64,000 nt of DNA from Alphaproteobacteria bacterium UBA1301. GTDB lineage: Bacteria > Pseudomonadota > Alphaproteobacteria > Micropepsales > Micropepsaceae. Positions 33,904 to 42,494 of the stretch are shown here, piece after piece. Under the pieces are notes generated by a model. That model saw only the letters and a list, made by a program, of their open reading frames with translations. It was not told the origin of the DNA and searched no databases. The first letter of the stretch is position 1; every line of letters begins with the position of its first letter. The translations under genes and the position numbers were made by a program. The stretch spans positions 49,931 to 113,930 of the forward strand of contig DBUB01000007.1 in the NCBI GenBank assembly GCA_002307725.1, written 5' to 3'.

Positions 33904-35081
33904 CGCGCCGCTCCCGGAACCAGGGCGCGGTAGTGGTCGAGAATCTTCGCCATACTCTCATCCCACGAGAAGGTCAGGGCGCGCTGGCGGGCGGCGGCGG
34001 CGAAGCGCGCCCGCAAATCGTTGTCGCGTGCCAGCACGGCCAGACGACCGGCGAACCCATTGGCGTTGCGCGGCGTTTCCAAGTAGCCGGTTTCGCCGTG
34101 CACGACCAGCGAGCGGCTGCCGGTGGCGTTGGCGCAAACCGAGGGAAGTCCGGAGGCCATCGCCTCCAGGGTGACGTTGCCGAAGGTTTCGGTTTCGCTG
34201 GGAAACAAGAACACGTCGGCCGAGGCATAAGCTGTTGCCAGCGCTTCGCCTTCAAGAAATCCGGTAAAAACCGCGTTCGGTAATCCCGCTTCCAACATGC
34301 CGCGGTCCGGTCCATCTCCGACGATCAGCATGCGATGGGCGATGCCGCGGGCTTCGAACAGGCGCATACTTGCGATTACGGTGTCGAGTTCCTTTTCGCG
34401 CACCAGGCGCGAAACGAAGGTCACGACGAATTCGTCGGCACCGATACCGTGTTTGGCGCGCCACGCCGCCGAGCGCTTGGCCGGCTGGAACAGGTCGGTG
34501 TCGACCCCGCGCGGCCATAGTTTGAAGACGCTTTTTACGCCGTCGGCCTTTAGCGCCTCCACCATCGATCCGCTTGGCACGTACACTTCGCGGGCCGCGC
34601 CATAAGCGAAACGCAAATAGGCCGTGAGCAGCGGTTTGAGCGCGCGCGATCCCGGATAGTGCTTGAGATAGGTCTCGAATCTTGTGTGGCACGAGGCGAC
34701 CAGCGGAATGCCCAGCGCCCGCGCCGCGCGGATGGTGCTGTAGCCGAGCCAATCCGGTGCCAGGGCCAAATGGATGAGATCGGGCTGGAACGCGGCCAGC
34801 TTCGCGCGCGGCAATCCGAAGGCGCAGCGATATTCGGGGCGCATTGGCACCGCCATGGACGGCACCGGCACTAAAGTTCCGGCATGTTTCAGCGCTGCCG
34901 TTTTGCCCACTGGTGCGAACACCAAGACTTCGACGCCGTGGCTTTCGAGATAGGCCACCAACCGGTTCAAGGTCAGCGCCACACCGTCGCGAATATAGTT
35001 GTACGAACTCGCCACCAGCGCGATGCGCAAAGCGCGCGCTTCATCGTTCCGATCAATCGGGCTATAAGGCTGAACGGACAC
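33900..35081 (-). CDS. GT4 family glycosyltransferase (SQD2/mannosyltransferase-like)
   Basis: A 393-residue GT-B enzyme. N-terminal LRIALVASSYNYIRDGVALT, then HCHT-like ASCHTRFETYLKHYPG and RGVDTDLFQP are typical of diacylglycerol-glucosyl/sulfoquinovosyl and mannosyl lipid transferases. The donor site is ETETFGNVTLEAMASGLPSV. It leads a three-gene minus-strand operon (GT4-GT4-DUF4833). The start is GTG with only a weak AGGA upstream. It is divergent from the SDR gene, with a shared promoter gap of 82 bases. Confidence 0.88.
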   Translation of the reverse strand: MSVQPYSPIDRNDEARALRIALVASSYNYIRDGVALTLNRLVAYLESHGVEVLVFAPVGKTAALKHAGTLVPVPSMAVPMRPEYRCAFGLPRAKLAAFQPDLIHLALAPDWLGYSTIRAARALGIPLVASCHTRFETYLKHYPGSRALKPLLTAYLRFAYGAAREVYVPSGSMVEALKADGVKSVFKLWPRGVDTDLFQPAKRSAAWRAKHGIGADEFVVTFVSRLVREKELDTVIASMRLFEARGIAHRMLIVGDGPDRGMLEAGLPNAVFTGFLEGEALATAYASADVFLFPSETETFGNVTLEAMASGLPSVCANATGSRSLVVHGETGYLETPRNANGFAGRLAVLARDNDLRARFAAAARQRALTFSWDESMAKILDHYRALVPGAAR

Positions 35082-35163
35082 TGCTTTTCGTAAATCCTGT
35101 GGCTGACTTTACAAGAGGTCCGGGGCCTGGCTTTGTCAACCGGGACCTGGTTAATCGCACGCA

Positions 35164-35910
35164 ATGGGAAACATCCTGATATCCGGCGCATCGAGTGGCA
35201 TCGGCGCGGCCTTGGCCCGAAGGTACGCCGCGCCGGGCGCGCACCTCACGCTGTGGGGCCGCAATGCCGCACGGCTCGAAGCGGTGGCTGATGACTGCCG
35301 CGCCCGCGGTTCACAAGTTGCGACAAACTGTTTCGATCTGGCTGATGTGAAGGCCCTGGTCGCCGCGCTCGCGCAAGCCGACCGGCAGGCGCCCACGGAT
35401 ATTGCGATTTTCAACGCCGGATTGGGCGGCAGTCTGCCGCACGAGGCGATTGCTCACGACGTCCTCGGTGCGGCGCAAATGGCGATGGTGAATTTTACCG
35501 CGCCGGTTGTCGCCGCCAATGACATCGCCGCAAGAATGGGCGCGCGCGGCGCCGGCCACATCGTGCTGATCGGCTCCATCGCCGCGTTGTTTCCGCTGCC
35601 GATGGCGCCGGTCTATTCCGGTTCCAAGGCGGGGCTGATGATGTTTACGGAGGCCTTGCGCGCTCGTATCAAGCGCTATGGCGTGTCGGTAACCTTGGTT
35701 TCGCCCGGATTCATCGATACACCGATGAGCCAAGGTCTCAAGGAGCCGCGGCCATTCCTGATCAGCGCCGACCAGGCAGCCGCAATCATCAAACGGAAAG
35801 TGGCGCGCGGCGCCCGGCATATTATCGTGCCGTGGCCGTTCGCTGTCGTCGCTGCGATCGCCAGCCTGATTCCCAAGGCGCTGGTGCGGGCGGTGTTGTC
35901 CCGGTTCTAG
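35164..35910 (+). CDS. Short-chain dehydrogenase/reductase, candidate ketosphinganine reductase
   Basis: A 248-residue classical SDR: nucleotide-binding ISGASSGIGAAL, FNAGLGG, catalytic Ser in LIGSIAALFP and the YSGSK Tyr-Lys pair. A hydrophobic C-terminal segment (FAVVAAIASLIPKALVRAV) suggests membrane association, a feature of lipid-acting SDRs such as eukaryotic 3-ketosphinganine reductase. Being first in a four-gene plus-strand run that ends with a serine-palmitoyltransferase-like gene makes a ketosphinganine or ceramide reductase plausible. General SDR assignment is firm, the substrate is not. Confidence 0.85.
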   Translation: MGNILISGASSGIGAALARRYAAPGAHLTLWGRNAARLEAVADDCRARGSQVATNCFDLADVKALVAALAQADRQAPTDIAIFNAGLGGSLPHEAIAHDVLGAAQMAMVNFTAPVVAANDIAARMGARGAGHIVLIGSIAALFPLPMAPVYSGSKAGLMMFTEALRARIKRYGVSVTLVSPGFIDTPMSQGLKEPRPFLISADQAAAIIKRKVARGARHIIVPWPFAVVAAIASLIPKALVRAVLSRF

Positions 35911-36055
35911 ATTTGCCGTTAGCGGGACCGGCGTTGTATGGTCCGTTCTCCTCACAATATGGCCCAAGGGGGCGGTTCTGTCAGAAACGCTGCGTACACG
36001 GATTGAAACGCTGAGGCAGCTCGTCGCGGCCAAACTCGACACGCGCCTGGGCCGG

Positions 36056-36943
36056 GTGGCGCACAGCGGCGTGCGCTGGGGCATACCGCTGCTGCTTTTG
36101 GCACTGGTCGCATACGGCCTCACCCATATCGGCTGGGGCAAGATTTTCGCCGCCCGTCCGTCGTCGTTTCTGTTCTATCTGGTGCTGGCGCTGCCGTTCT
36201 TCGTGCAGCCGCTCGGCGATCTCATTGTCTACCGCAATCTGCTTGGGATCGGGCGTGCGCTGCCGCTCACCATCTTCCTGCGCAAACGCTACATGAACAC
36301 GATTATGCTGGACTATTCCGGCGAGGTGTTTCTGTTCTTTTGGGTGCGCAAGAACCACAAGGTGGGCGACGGCTTTCTGCTGCATGCGGTGAAGGATTCG
36401 AGCGTGCTGTCGGCCGCGGGGGGGCTGGTGGTTTTGTGGCTGATGCTCCTCGTGCTCTTGGCCGGGCATTTGATTGCAGTCCCTAGTCTCGACATCGGTA
36501 GATGGCCGCTGGTCGTGGTGGGATCGGTGCCGCTGATACTCGGCGTTGCGCTCTTTGTCGGCAATCGCAAGCTGACGGCGCTCACCCGCAAGCAGATTGC
36601 CGCGACTTTTTCCATCCATTTGACGCGCTGTATCGTCTCGCTGTGGCTCGAATATGTGGTCTGGTGGCTGTCAGGGGCGCTGCCAACGTCCGGCGACTGC
36701 TTCAAATTCGTGGCTTTGCGGCTTCTGGTGACGCGTTTGCCGCTGATACCGTCGAAGGATCTCGTGTTCGTCGGCATCGCGATGGCCGCCGCCGGTCAGA
36801 TGGCGGTGTCGGCGCCCAAAGTCGCCGCGGTGCTGGTCCTGATGACGGTGATCGACAAGATCGAAGATCTCGTCGTCGTCGGTCTGCCCTGGCTTATCGA
36901 GCAGATGCGCTTCCGGCGCGCGGCCGGTCAGGCCGTGCCGTGA
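36056..36943 (+). CDS. Multi-span inner-membrane protein, possible lipid flippase
   Basis: About 295 residues with seven or more hydrophobic helices, starting WGIPLLLLALVAYGLTHIGW. It resembles the lysylphosphatidylglycerol-synthase-type transmembrane (flippase-like) group in helix layout and in a conserved polar stretch (PLIPSKDLVFVGIA), but I cannot name the family with certainty. The start is doubtful: the frame is open upstream without an ATG, and the GTG at 36056 has no good ribosome-binding site. Its stop overlaps the GT-C gene start as GTGA. Lipid or lipid-linked sugar translocation is inferred from context. Confidence 0.65.
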   Translation: MAHSGVRWGIPLLLLALVAYGLTHIGWGKIFAARPSSFLFYLVLALPFFVQPLGDLIVYRNLLGIGRALPLTIFLRKRYMNTIMLDYSGEVFLFFWVRKNHKVGDGFLLHAVKDSSVLSAAGGLVVLWLMLLVLLAGHLIAVPSLDIGRWPLVVVGSVPLILGVALFVGNRKLTALTRKQIAATFSIHLTRCIVSLWLEYVVWWLSGALPTSGDCFKFVALRLLVTRLPLIPSKDLVFVGIAMAAAGQMAVSAPKVAAVLVLMTVIDKIEDLVVVGLPWLIEQMRFRRAAGQAVP

Positions 36944-38745
36944 GCGCGCGTGCGCGCATCGGTGCCACATGGCGGCAATGGCGGAGCTCGCCGCTGTTCT
37001 GGATTCTGGTCGCCGCAGCGCTAATGCGCACGGCCGCGATTACTTGGGGCTTGCCGGCCTCCGACGGCTGGGACGATGACGGCGTGGCGCCGCGCAATTT
37101 CCTCGTCGGCCTCGTCGAAACCTATACGCCCGGCCATCACTTCACCTATCCGCCGCTGCACATGTTCATCCTGGCGGTGCTGTCGCTGCCCGGCATTGTC
37201 GCGGCACTGTTCCACGCGTCGTCCTTCGTCCCGAAAGACGTCATCGCCGAGATGATCCATGTGCCATACATGACCTATTTCGCGGTCGTAGCGCGGATCG
37301 TGTCGGTGGTGTTTTCGCTCGGCACCATCGTCATCGCCGCGCGAATGGGCGAACTGGTGGCCGGAAAACGCGCGGGTCTTCTGGCCGCGGCGGCGCTCGC
37401 CTTGAATGCGGGGCTCACCTATTACGGCCAAGTCACCAATCTCGACGGGCCCTCGCTATTCTGGGCGATGTTGTCGCTTTATTTTTTCATGCGGGTGATG
37501 ACCCTGCACGAACTGAAGCCGATCCGCTGGGCCTGTCTTGCCGCGGCGGCCGCGGTCGCGACCAAGGATCAGACCTACGCCGTCTTTGTGTTCGCACTGC
37601 CGGCGGGATTGACCCTCTGGTTCGTCGTCGATGGGTGGGCGCGGCAGAACGCTGGGCCGGTGCTGAAAGAGCTGGTGGCATGGGGCGTCCTCGCTATCGC
37701 GGCCGTGCTGATGATCGACGGGGCGCTGATCAACCCGCACGGATTTGCTGATCGCCTCGCGCTGCTGACCGGTTCCGCCAGCCAGGACTACGCTGAGTAC
37801 CAGAACAACCTCGCCGGACGGGGCGCGGTCGCGGCCGATATGGCGGCGCATTTCTCGCGCTATTACCCGGTCCTCGTGGCGCTACTGATGGCGCTCGGCG
37901 TCGCTGCCGTGGGGATGCGTAAGCGAAGCGGGGCGCTGGCGGCGGGTCTGCTGCCGCTGTTGGCCGCAGTTTCGTTCACCCTGGCATTTAATTTTGTGGC
38001 GCTCCGGACCGAGACCCGCTTCGTCCTGCCCCAGTCGGTGGTGCTCGCGCTCTATGTCGGACTTGGCGCGGATCTGTTGTTATCGGTAGCGGTGCTGCGC
38101 TGGCGCGCGCTGGCTGCGGCTTTCCTTTTTGTCACTGCCGGCTGGGCGGCTTATGGCTGTATTGGGGTCGATGCCGCGTTTTGGGGCGATCCACGTTACG
38201 ATGCGGAAGCATTCCTTAAAAAGCACGTCCGGCCCGGCGACGGGGTGGAAATTTATGGTCTTAACGTTTATCTACCCCGTCTCCCCGAAGGCGCGACGGT
38301 CAGCCGCGTGGGGTCGAAGCCGCTGAAAGCCCGCAACCCGTTGCCGCATGTGGCTGAGGTTGTACAACCTTATGGAGCAATTGGCGCGCGGAAACCTCGC
38401 TTTCTTGTGGTTACCGGCTTCTGGGTGCAGGATTATTTGGCCCCGGCGGCGTCTGCCGAAGGCGCTGGTAGGACTGTACCAAAGGTTCGCGAACTAGCCT
38501 TCCGGGACGTGGACGCGCGGGGGTTCTTTGGGGCACTGTTCGCCGAACGGCTTCCGTACCGGTTAGTCCACCGGTCTGACTTTATTGGCCCGTTGGAGCC
38601 TAACGTTAATGCATATGAGAGCCTTAAACAGACTGTGTTCATCTTTGAAAGGGATCCCGCCAGGAGTAATGCGCCAATTGTCACAGCCCCGAATTCAGCG
38701 GCCACAACGCAGCCAAACCCCCTATACCGGCGTGCGAGAGGATAG
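36940..38745 (+). CDS. GT-C fold membrane glycosyltransferase (GT39/ArnT-like)
   Basis: A 601-residue polytopic protein of the PMT/ArnT-like GT-C group. The first periplasmic loop has the acidic catalytic motif (SDGWDDDG), followed by HFTYPPLHMF and TYYGQVTNLDGPSLFW. It has about ten helices and a C-terminal soluble domain with YGLNVYLPRLPEGA. These enzymes transfer sugars from polyprenyl-phosphate donors to lipids or proteins outside the inner membrane. The GTG at 36940 overlaps the preceding stop (GTGA); the longer open frame upstream lies inside the neighbour. It precedes the SPT-like gene by 102 bases. Confidence 0.82.
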   Translation: MSARARIGATWRQWRSSPLFWILVAAALMRTAAITWGLPASDGWDDDGVAPRNFLVGLVETYTPGHHFTYPPLHMFILAVLSLPGIVAALFHASSFVPKDVIAEMIHVPYMTYFAVVARIVSVVFSLGTIVIAARMGELVAGKRAGLLAAAALALNAGLTYYGQVTNLDGPSLFWAMLSLYFFMRVMTLHELKPIRWACLAAAAAVATKDQTYAVFVFALPAGLTLWFVVDGWARQNAGPVLKELVAWGVLAIAAVLMIDGALINPHGFADRLALLTGSASQDYAEYQNNLAGRGAVAADMAAHFSRYYPVLVALLMALGVAAVGMRKRSGALAAGLLPLLAAVSFTLAFNFVALRTETRFVLPQSVVLALYVGLGADLLLSVAVLRWRALAAAFLFVTAGWAAYGCIGVDAAFWGDPRYDAEAFLKKHVRPGDGVEIYGLNVYLPRLPEGATVSRVGSKPLKARNPLPHVAEVVQPYGAIGARKPRFLVVTGFWVQDYLAPAASAEGAGRTVPKVRELAFRDVDARGFFGALFAERLPYRLVHRSDFIGPLEPNVNAYESLKQTVFIFERDPARSNAPIVTAPNSAATTQPNPLYRRARG

Positions 38746-38847
38746 GCTGACACCAGGGCTGGGGCGCGAACGGCGAGTGTCGTCACAAGGACTTGCTTTC
38801 GTTTCCTTGGGTTATCATATTGATCGAACTTGGGGTTGGGACGCGTA

Positions 38848-40077
38848 ATGGCATCTGATTTCTCATTGACGGGCTATATAGCCCGACGGGCTCGCTTGGT
38901 CGGCGGTTCGGTTCTGGAGAACGGCAACCCCTTCTTCGCGCCGCTTGATCGTCTGCAGGCGGAAGCTCGCAGTCATGGTGCTGTGCTTACCAGTTTCGCC
39001 AACTACGACTACCTCGGCATCTCCGACCATCAGGCTATCAAAGACGCAGCGCATGCCGCGCTCGATCGCGTTGGCGTCGGTGCCCTCGGATCGCGCCTGG
39101 TCGGCGGCGAACGTTTGATCCATGCCGAGTTCGAAAGGGCTATAGCCGATTTCGTCGGTTCGGAAGCGGCGCTGACGCTGGTCAGTGGTTACCTCACCAA
39201 CCTGACGACGATTTCCAGTCTGCTCGGCAAGCGCGACCTGATCCTCTACGATGAACTCAGCCATAATTCGATTATGGCGGGCGTGGCCTCGTGCAAGGCC
39301 AATCCGGTCGAATTCCGCCACAACGATATGGAATACCTGCGCCACGTCCTTGAGACGCAGCGCGCCAACCACCGCAATTGCCTGATCGTGGTGGAAAGCC
39401 TCTATTCGATGGACGGCGATATCGCCAACCTGCCGGAGCTGCTCAAGCTCAAGGACGAATTCCACGCCTGGCTGTTGGTCGACGAGGCCCATTCCATCGG
39501 CGTGCTCGGCAAGAGCGGTCGCGGCGTCAGCGAGCACTTCGGGGAGGATCCCAAGCGCATCGACCTGATCATCGGCACGCTGTCGAAGACGTTCGTATCA
39601 TGCGGCGGCTTCATTTGCGCCCAGAAGGCCATTCTCGATTGGATGAAGTACCTGCTTCCGGGCTTCGTCTACAGCGTCGGCTTGCCGCCGGTGATCGCCG
39701 CGGCCGCCGGGGCCGCATTGCAGGTCATCAAGGACGAGCCAGGCCGCGTCGGCAAGCTCCAGGCCAATGCCAGTCGCTTCCTTGAGAAGGCCAAGGAAGC
39801 CGGTCTGTCGACCGGTCCGGCCGAAGGTTATGCGATCGTGCCGGTGATGTTCCCCGACATGAAGTCGACCATGGGGGCGTCCGAATACCTGATGCAGCGC
39901 AGCATCTATGCCCCGCCGATCGTGCAGGTGGGCGTGCCGAAGGGTCTGCCGCGTATCCGCTTCTTTATCTCGGCCCGCCACAGCTTTGAGGAAATCGACC
40001 GCACGGTCGAAGCTCTCAAGACATACTCTGCGGGCATTCCCAAGACGGCGGCGTTGGCGACCAAAGTGCTGGCCTGA
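38848..40077 (+). CDS. spt: Serine palmitoyltransferase-like alpha-oxoamine synthase
   Basis: A 409-residue PLP enzyme of the alpha-oxoamine synthase family (SPT, KBL, ALAS, BioF). Lys247 in IIGTLSKTF is the PLP lysine; ELSHNSIMAG and VDEAHSIGVLGKSGRG line the active site. I favour SPT, which joins serine and an acyl thioester to make 3-oxosphinganine, because the next gene, convergent, looks like a bacterial ceramide synthase and a dedicated ACP/KAS pair is near. BioF is the main alternative, but no other bio gene is here. The ATG at 38848 has GGGA upstream. Confidence 0.72.
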   Translation: MASDFSLTGYIARRARLVGGSVLENGNPFFAPLDRLQAEARSHGAVLTSFANYDYLGISDHQAIKDAAHAALDRVGVGALGSRLVGGERLIHAEFERAIADFVGSEAALTLVSGYLTNLTTISSLLGKRDLILYDELSHNSIMAGVASCKANPVEFRHNDMEYLRHVLETQRANHRNCLIVVESLYSMDGDIANLPELLKLKDEFHAWLLVDEAHSIGVLGKSGRGVSEHFGEDPKRIDLIIGTLSKTFVSCGGFICAQKAILDWMKYLLPGFVYSVGLPPVIAAAAGAALQVIKDEPGRVGKLQANASRFLEKAKEAGLSTGPAEGYAIVPVMFPDMKSTMGASEYLMQRSIYAPPIVQVGVPKGLPRIRFFISARHSFEEIDRTVEALKTYSAGIPKTAALATKVLA

Positions 40078-40092
40078 AATCCAATCCGTAAA

Positions 40093-40124
40093 GAAAAAAT
40101 GGCCGGCATTGTCGGCCGTTTTTT
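40093..40124. terminator. Bidirectional rho-independent terminator
   Basis: A-run, GGCCG (40101-40105), 7-base loop, CGGCC (40113-40117), then a T-run. It lies between the convergent spt-like and ceramide-synthase-like genes and has the T/A tails to stop both. Confidence 0.85.
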
Positions 40125-40140
40125 GTGTCGTGTGTTTGTT

Positions 40141-41304
40141 TCAGCCGATCGCTTTTTCGAAGATGCGATAACGCTTGCTCACGACGCAGCCGAACGCTTC
40201 GAGCATGCGCTTGATCGGCTCGTTGGAATCGAGAATCCACGACAGTTCGGCGGTTTCGACCACGTCAGCACGATTCGCCTTTGCGATTTCCTGGATCATC
40301 AAGAGCGCGACGATGGCGCCCACCGGGGTGGTACGGTATTTCCGTCGTACGCCCATCAGCGCCAGGCGTCCCGATTTCACGCCTTTAAATTTCAGGCGCC
40401 AAATCAGCTTCAAGAGACCAAAAGGGAACAGCTTGCCCTTAAGGTCCCTGGTCAGTTCGTTGATGTTGGGAAGCGCCATGGCGACGCCAGTCGGCTCGCC
40501 GTCGTATTCGGCGATAACCAGGGCATCGGGGTCGAGCACCAGCTTGAACAGCGCACCGATTTCCTCGATCTCAGCATGCGTGATCGGCACAAAGCCCCAA
40601 TTGTCGGCCCAGGCGTCGTTGATGATATCGCGGATCAGCGCGATTTCGCTGGGGAAGCTCTTTTTGTCCATACGGATGGGGCGCATTACATAGGCGTGCT
40701 TCTTGCGGCCCTTTTCGATCAACTTGTCGAGGGTCTCGCCGAAGGGCCGATGCAGCGGGCGTTCGTAAGCCAGAACGTCCTGCACTGGGGTGTAGCCCTG
40801 TTCGAGGATGCGGTTCTGGTAGTAGGGCAGGTGGTGCCCCATCATCACCCGCGGCGGCGTATCGAAGCCGTCGACCAGAAGGCCTGGCTCGTCCCACATG
40901 TTGAAACTGACCGGGCCGAACACGCGCGTCATGCCTTCGCCCCTCAGCCATTCTTCGCCCTTGGCGAGCAGCGCGGCGAACACATCGGCATCATCGATCG
41001 CTTCCAGAAAGCCGAAGTGGCCGGTGGCGTCGTGGTGCTGTTCGAGGTGCAGATAGTCGATCTGCGCGGTGATGCGGCCCACCGGCTCGCCGTCCTTCAG
41101 CGCCAGCCAGAAGCTGGCTTTGGCGTGCTGGAAGAACGCGTTGTGTTTGGCTTGGAAATGGGTCTGGCGCTCAAGGAACAGCGGTGGCACCCAGTTCGGA
41201 TCATTCGCATAGATGCGGTGGGGCAGACGGTGAAAGGCCTGCCAGAGTTTGGCGCCTTCGACCGGTACAACGGTGATGGAATTGTTGGCCACGGCGCGCG
41301 TCAT
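40141..41304 (-). CDS. Bacterial ceramide synthase-like GNAT protein
   Basis: A 387-residue protein of the large GNAT-type family to which Caulobacter ceramide synthase (bCerS) belongs. It shows IYANDPNWVPPL near the start, then FQHAKASFWLALKDGEPVGR and ITAQID (acyl-CoA fold), HFGFLEAIDD, GPVSFNMWDEPGLLVDGFD and TPPRVMMGHHLPYY. bCerS acylates the amine of 3-oxosphinganine in the cytoplasm. Not all members of this family are ceramide synthases, so the neighbouring SPT-like gene carries much of the argument. The two genes are convergent and separated by a two-way terminator. Confidence 0.72.
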   Translation of the reverse strand: MTRAVANNSITVVPVEGAKLWQAFHRLPHRIYANDPNWVPPLFLERQTHFQAKHNAFFQHAKASFWLALKDGEPVGRITAQIDYLHLEQHHDATGHFGFLEAIDDADVFAALLAKGEEWLRGEGMTRVFGPVSFNMWDEPGLLVDGFDTPPRVMMGHHLPYYQNRILEQGYTPVQDVLAYERPLHRPFGETLDKLIEKGRKKHAYVMRPIRMDKKSFPSEIALIRDIINDAWADNWGFVPITHAEIEEIGALFKLVLDPDALVIAEYDGEPTGVAMALPNINELTRDLKGKLFPFGLLKLIWRLKFKGVKSGRLALMGVRRKYRTTPVGAIVALLMIQEIAKANRADVVETAELSWILDSNEPIKRMLEAFGCVVSKRYRIFEKAIG

Positions 41305-41362
41305 CCTTAAAGGGTGGAGTCTGCTCTAGGATTCCCGCGATATAAATTCAATATTGGTCGGT

Positions 41363-42346
41363 CTAGCCTTGCGGCCGCACGAAGGCGCGGATGGCTGCTT
41401 CTGCCGAGCCGAGTAGGGCGGCATAAGGATGCACGATCACCTTGGTCGGCACGATTCCGACATAAGAGTCGAAGCGGCCTTTCTCCTCGAAGCAGCGGCG
41501 GAAGATGCCGTTGTTCAGTTGCGGCAGCAGCTTGGGGGCAATGCCGCCGCCGAGATAGATGCCGCCGCGGGCGCCGAAAGCCAGCGCAATATCGCCGGCA
41601 AAGCGGCCATAAATGCCGCAAAACACGTCGAGCGCCCGGACGGCGATGGGATCGGTCCCGGCGACCGCGCAGGTTGTGATCTCTTCCGGCGCGAGCATGG
41701 CGGGGTCCTTCGCCCCGCCGATCCGCGACAAGGCCCAATGGATGTTGGCAAGACCGGGCCCCGAGAGCACCCGTTCCACCGACACGCGCGGATAGTGCTC
41801 CAGCAGCACCTTCAGAATCTCGAATTCGGTATCGTCGACCGGCGCAAAAGCGATGTGGCCGCCTTCGGTCACCATCACCGCGCTGGAAAATGCATCGCGC
41901 ACCAGCGCCGACACGCCGAGGCCGGTACCGGCGCCGACCACGCCGACGGTCTCGCCCGCGATGCCGGGGCGATCGCCGCCGATGGTCGCAAGGTCCGCAC
42001 CCGACAGATGCTCGACCGCATACCCTAGTGCCGCATAATCGTTGATTAGCCGGGCGTGGCCGAAGCCCTTACCGCGCAGGACCGCTTCGTCGAGAATCCA
42101 TTGCCCGTTGGTAAGCTTGACCTTGCCGTCCTTGATTGGCCCCGCCACCGCCACCACGATCGCGTCGGGAACGGGTTCGCCGCTCTCCTTGAGGTAGAGG
42201 TCGACCACGCCTTCGAAGGTCGGATGGCCGGCGCGCGAGAGGCTCTTGGGGGCGGAAATGACCGGACCGTTCAGGTCGGCAACGGCGAGGCGCACATTGG
42301 TTCCGCCGATATCGCCGACAAGACAGGTTTTGGGCGTGTTGGTCAC
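41363..42346 (-). CDS. glk: Glucokinase
   Basis: A 327-residue hexokinase-fold glucokinase (bacterial Glk family, not ROK). It has the phosphate-binding LVGDIGGTNVRLAVAD, substrate region NGQWILDEAVLR with LINDYAALGYAV, adenosine motif GVVGAGTGLGVSAL, the EGGH signature (VTEGGHIAFAP), and YLGGGIAPKLL near the end. It phosphorylates glucose with ATP. The start is GTG. It stands alone between the ceramide-synthase-like gene and the efflux operon on the same strand. No Entner-Doudoroff genes lie in the window. Confidence 0.93.
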   Translation of the reverse strand: MTNTPKTCLVGDIGGTNVRLAVADLNGPVISAPKSLSRAGHPTFEGVVDLYLKESGEPVPDAIVVAVAGPIKDGKVKLTNGQWILDEAVLRGKGFGHARLINDYAALGYAVEHLSGADLATIGGDRPGIAGETVGVVGAGTGLGVSALVRDAFSSAVMVTEGGHIAFAPVDDTEFEILKVLLEHYPRVSVERVLSGPGLANIHWALSRIGGAKDPAMLAPEEITTCAVAGTDPIAVRALDVFCGIYGRFAGDIALAFGARGGIYLGGGIAPKLLPQLNNGIFRRCFEEKGRFDSYVGIVPTKVIVHPYAALLGSAEAAIRAFVRPQG

Positions 42347-42494
42347 GGCTTGGCTCCGGCGGTCCGGGGTGAACGACAGCGGAGCTGTCTAGCCCCAGAA
42401 CGCAAAGAATACCACGAAGACAGCGCTGTCAACGCCTGGAAGGGCGAGCTTTTGATTCAAACGCCGCAAAGCGGCGAGCGCTCGGCGGCGGAGC

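Noticed and set aside
38848..40077. Biotin-synthesis BioF as the first choice for the alpha-oxoamine synthase
   Set aside because: No other biotin gene is nearby, and the convergent ceramide-synthase-like gene points to SPT; BioF remains an alternative, not the main call.
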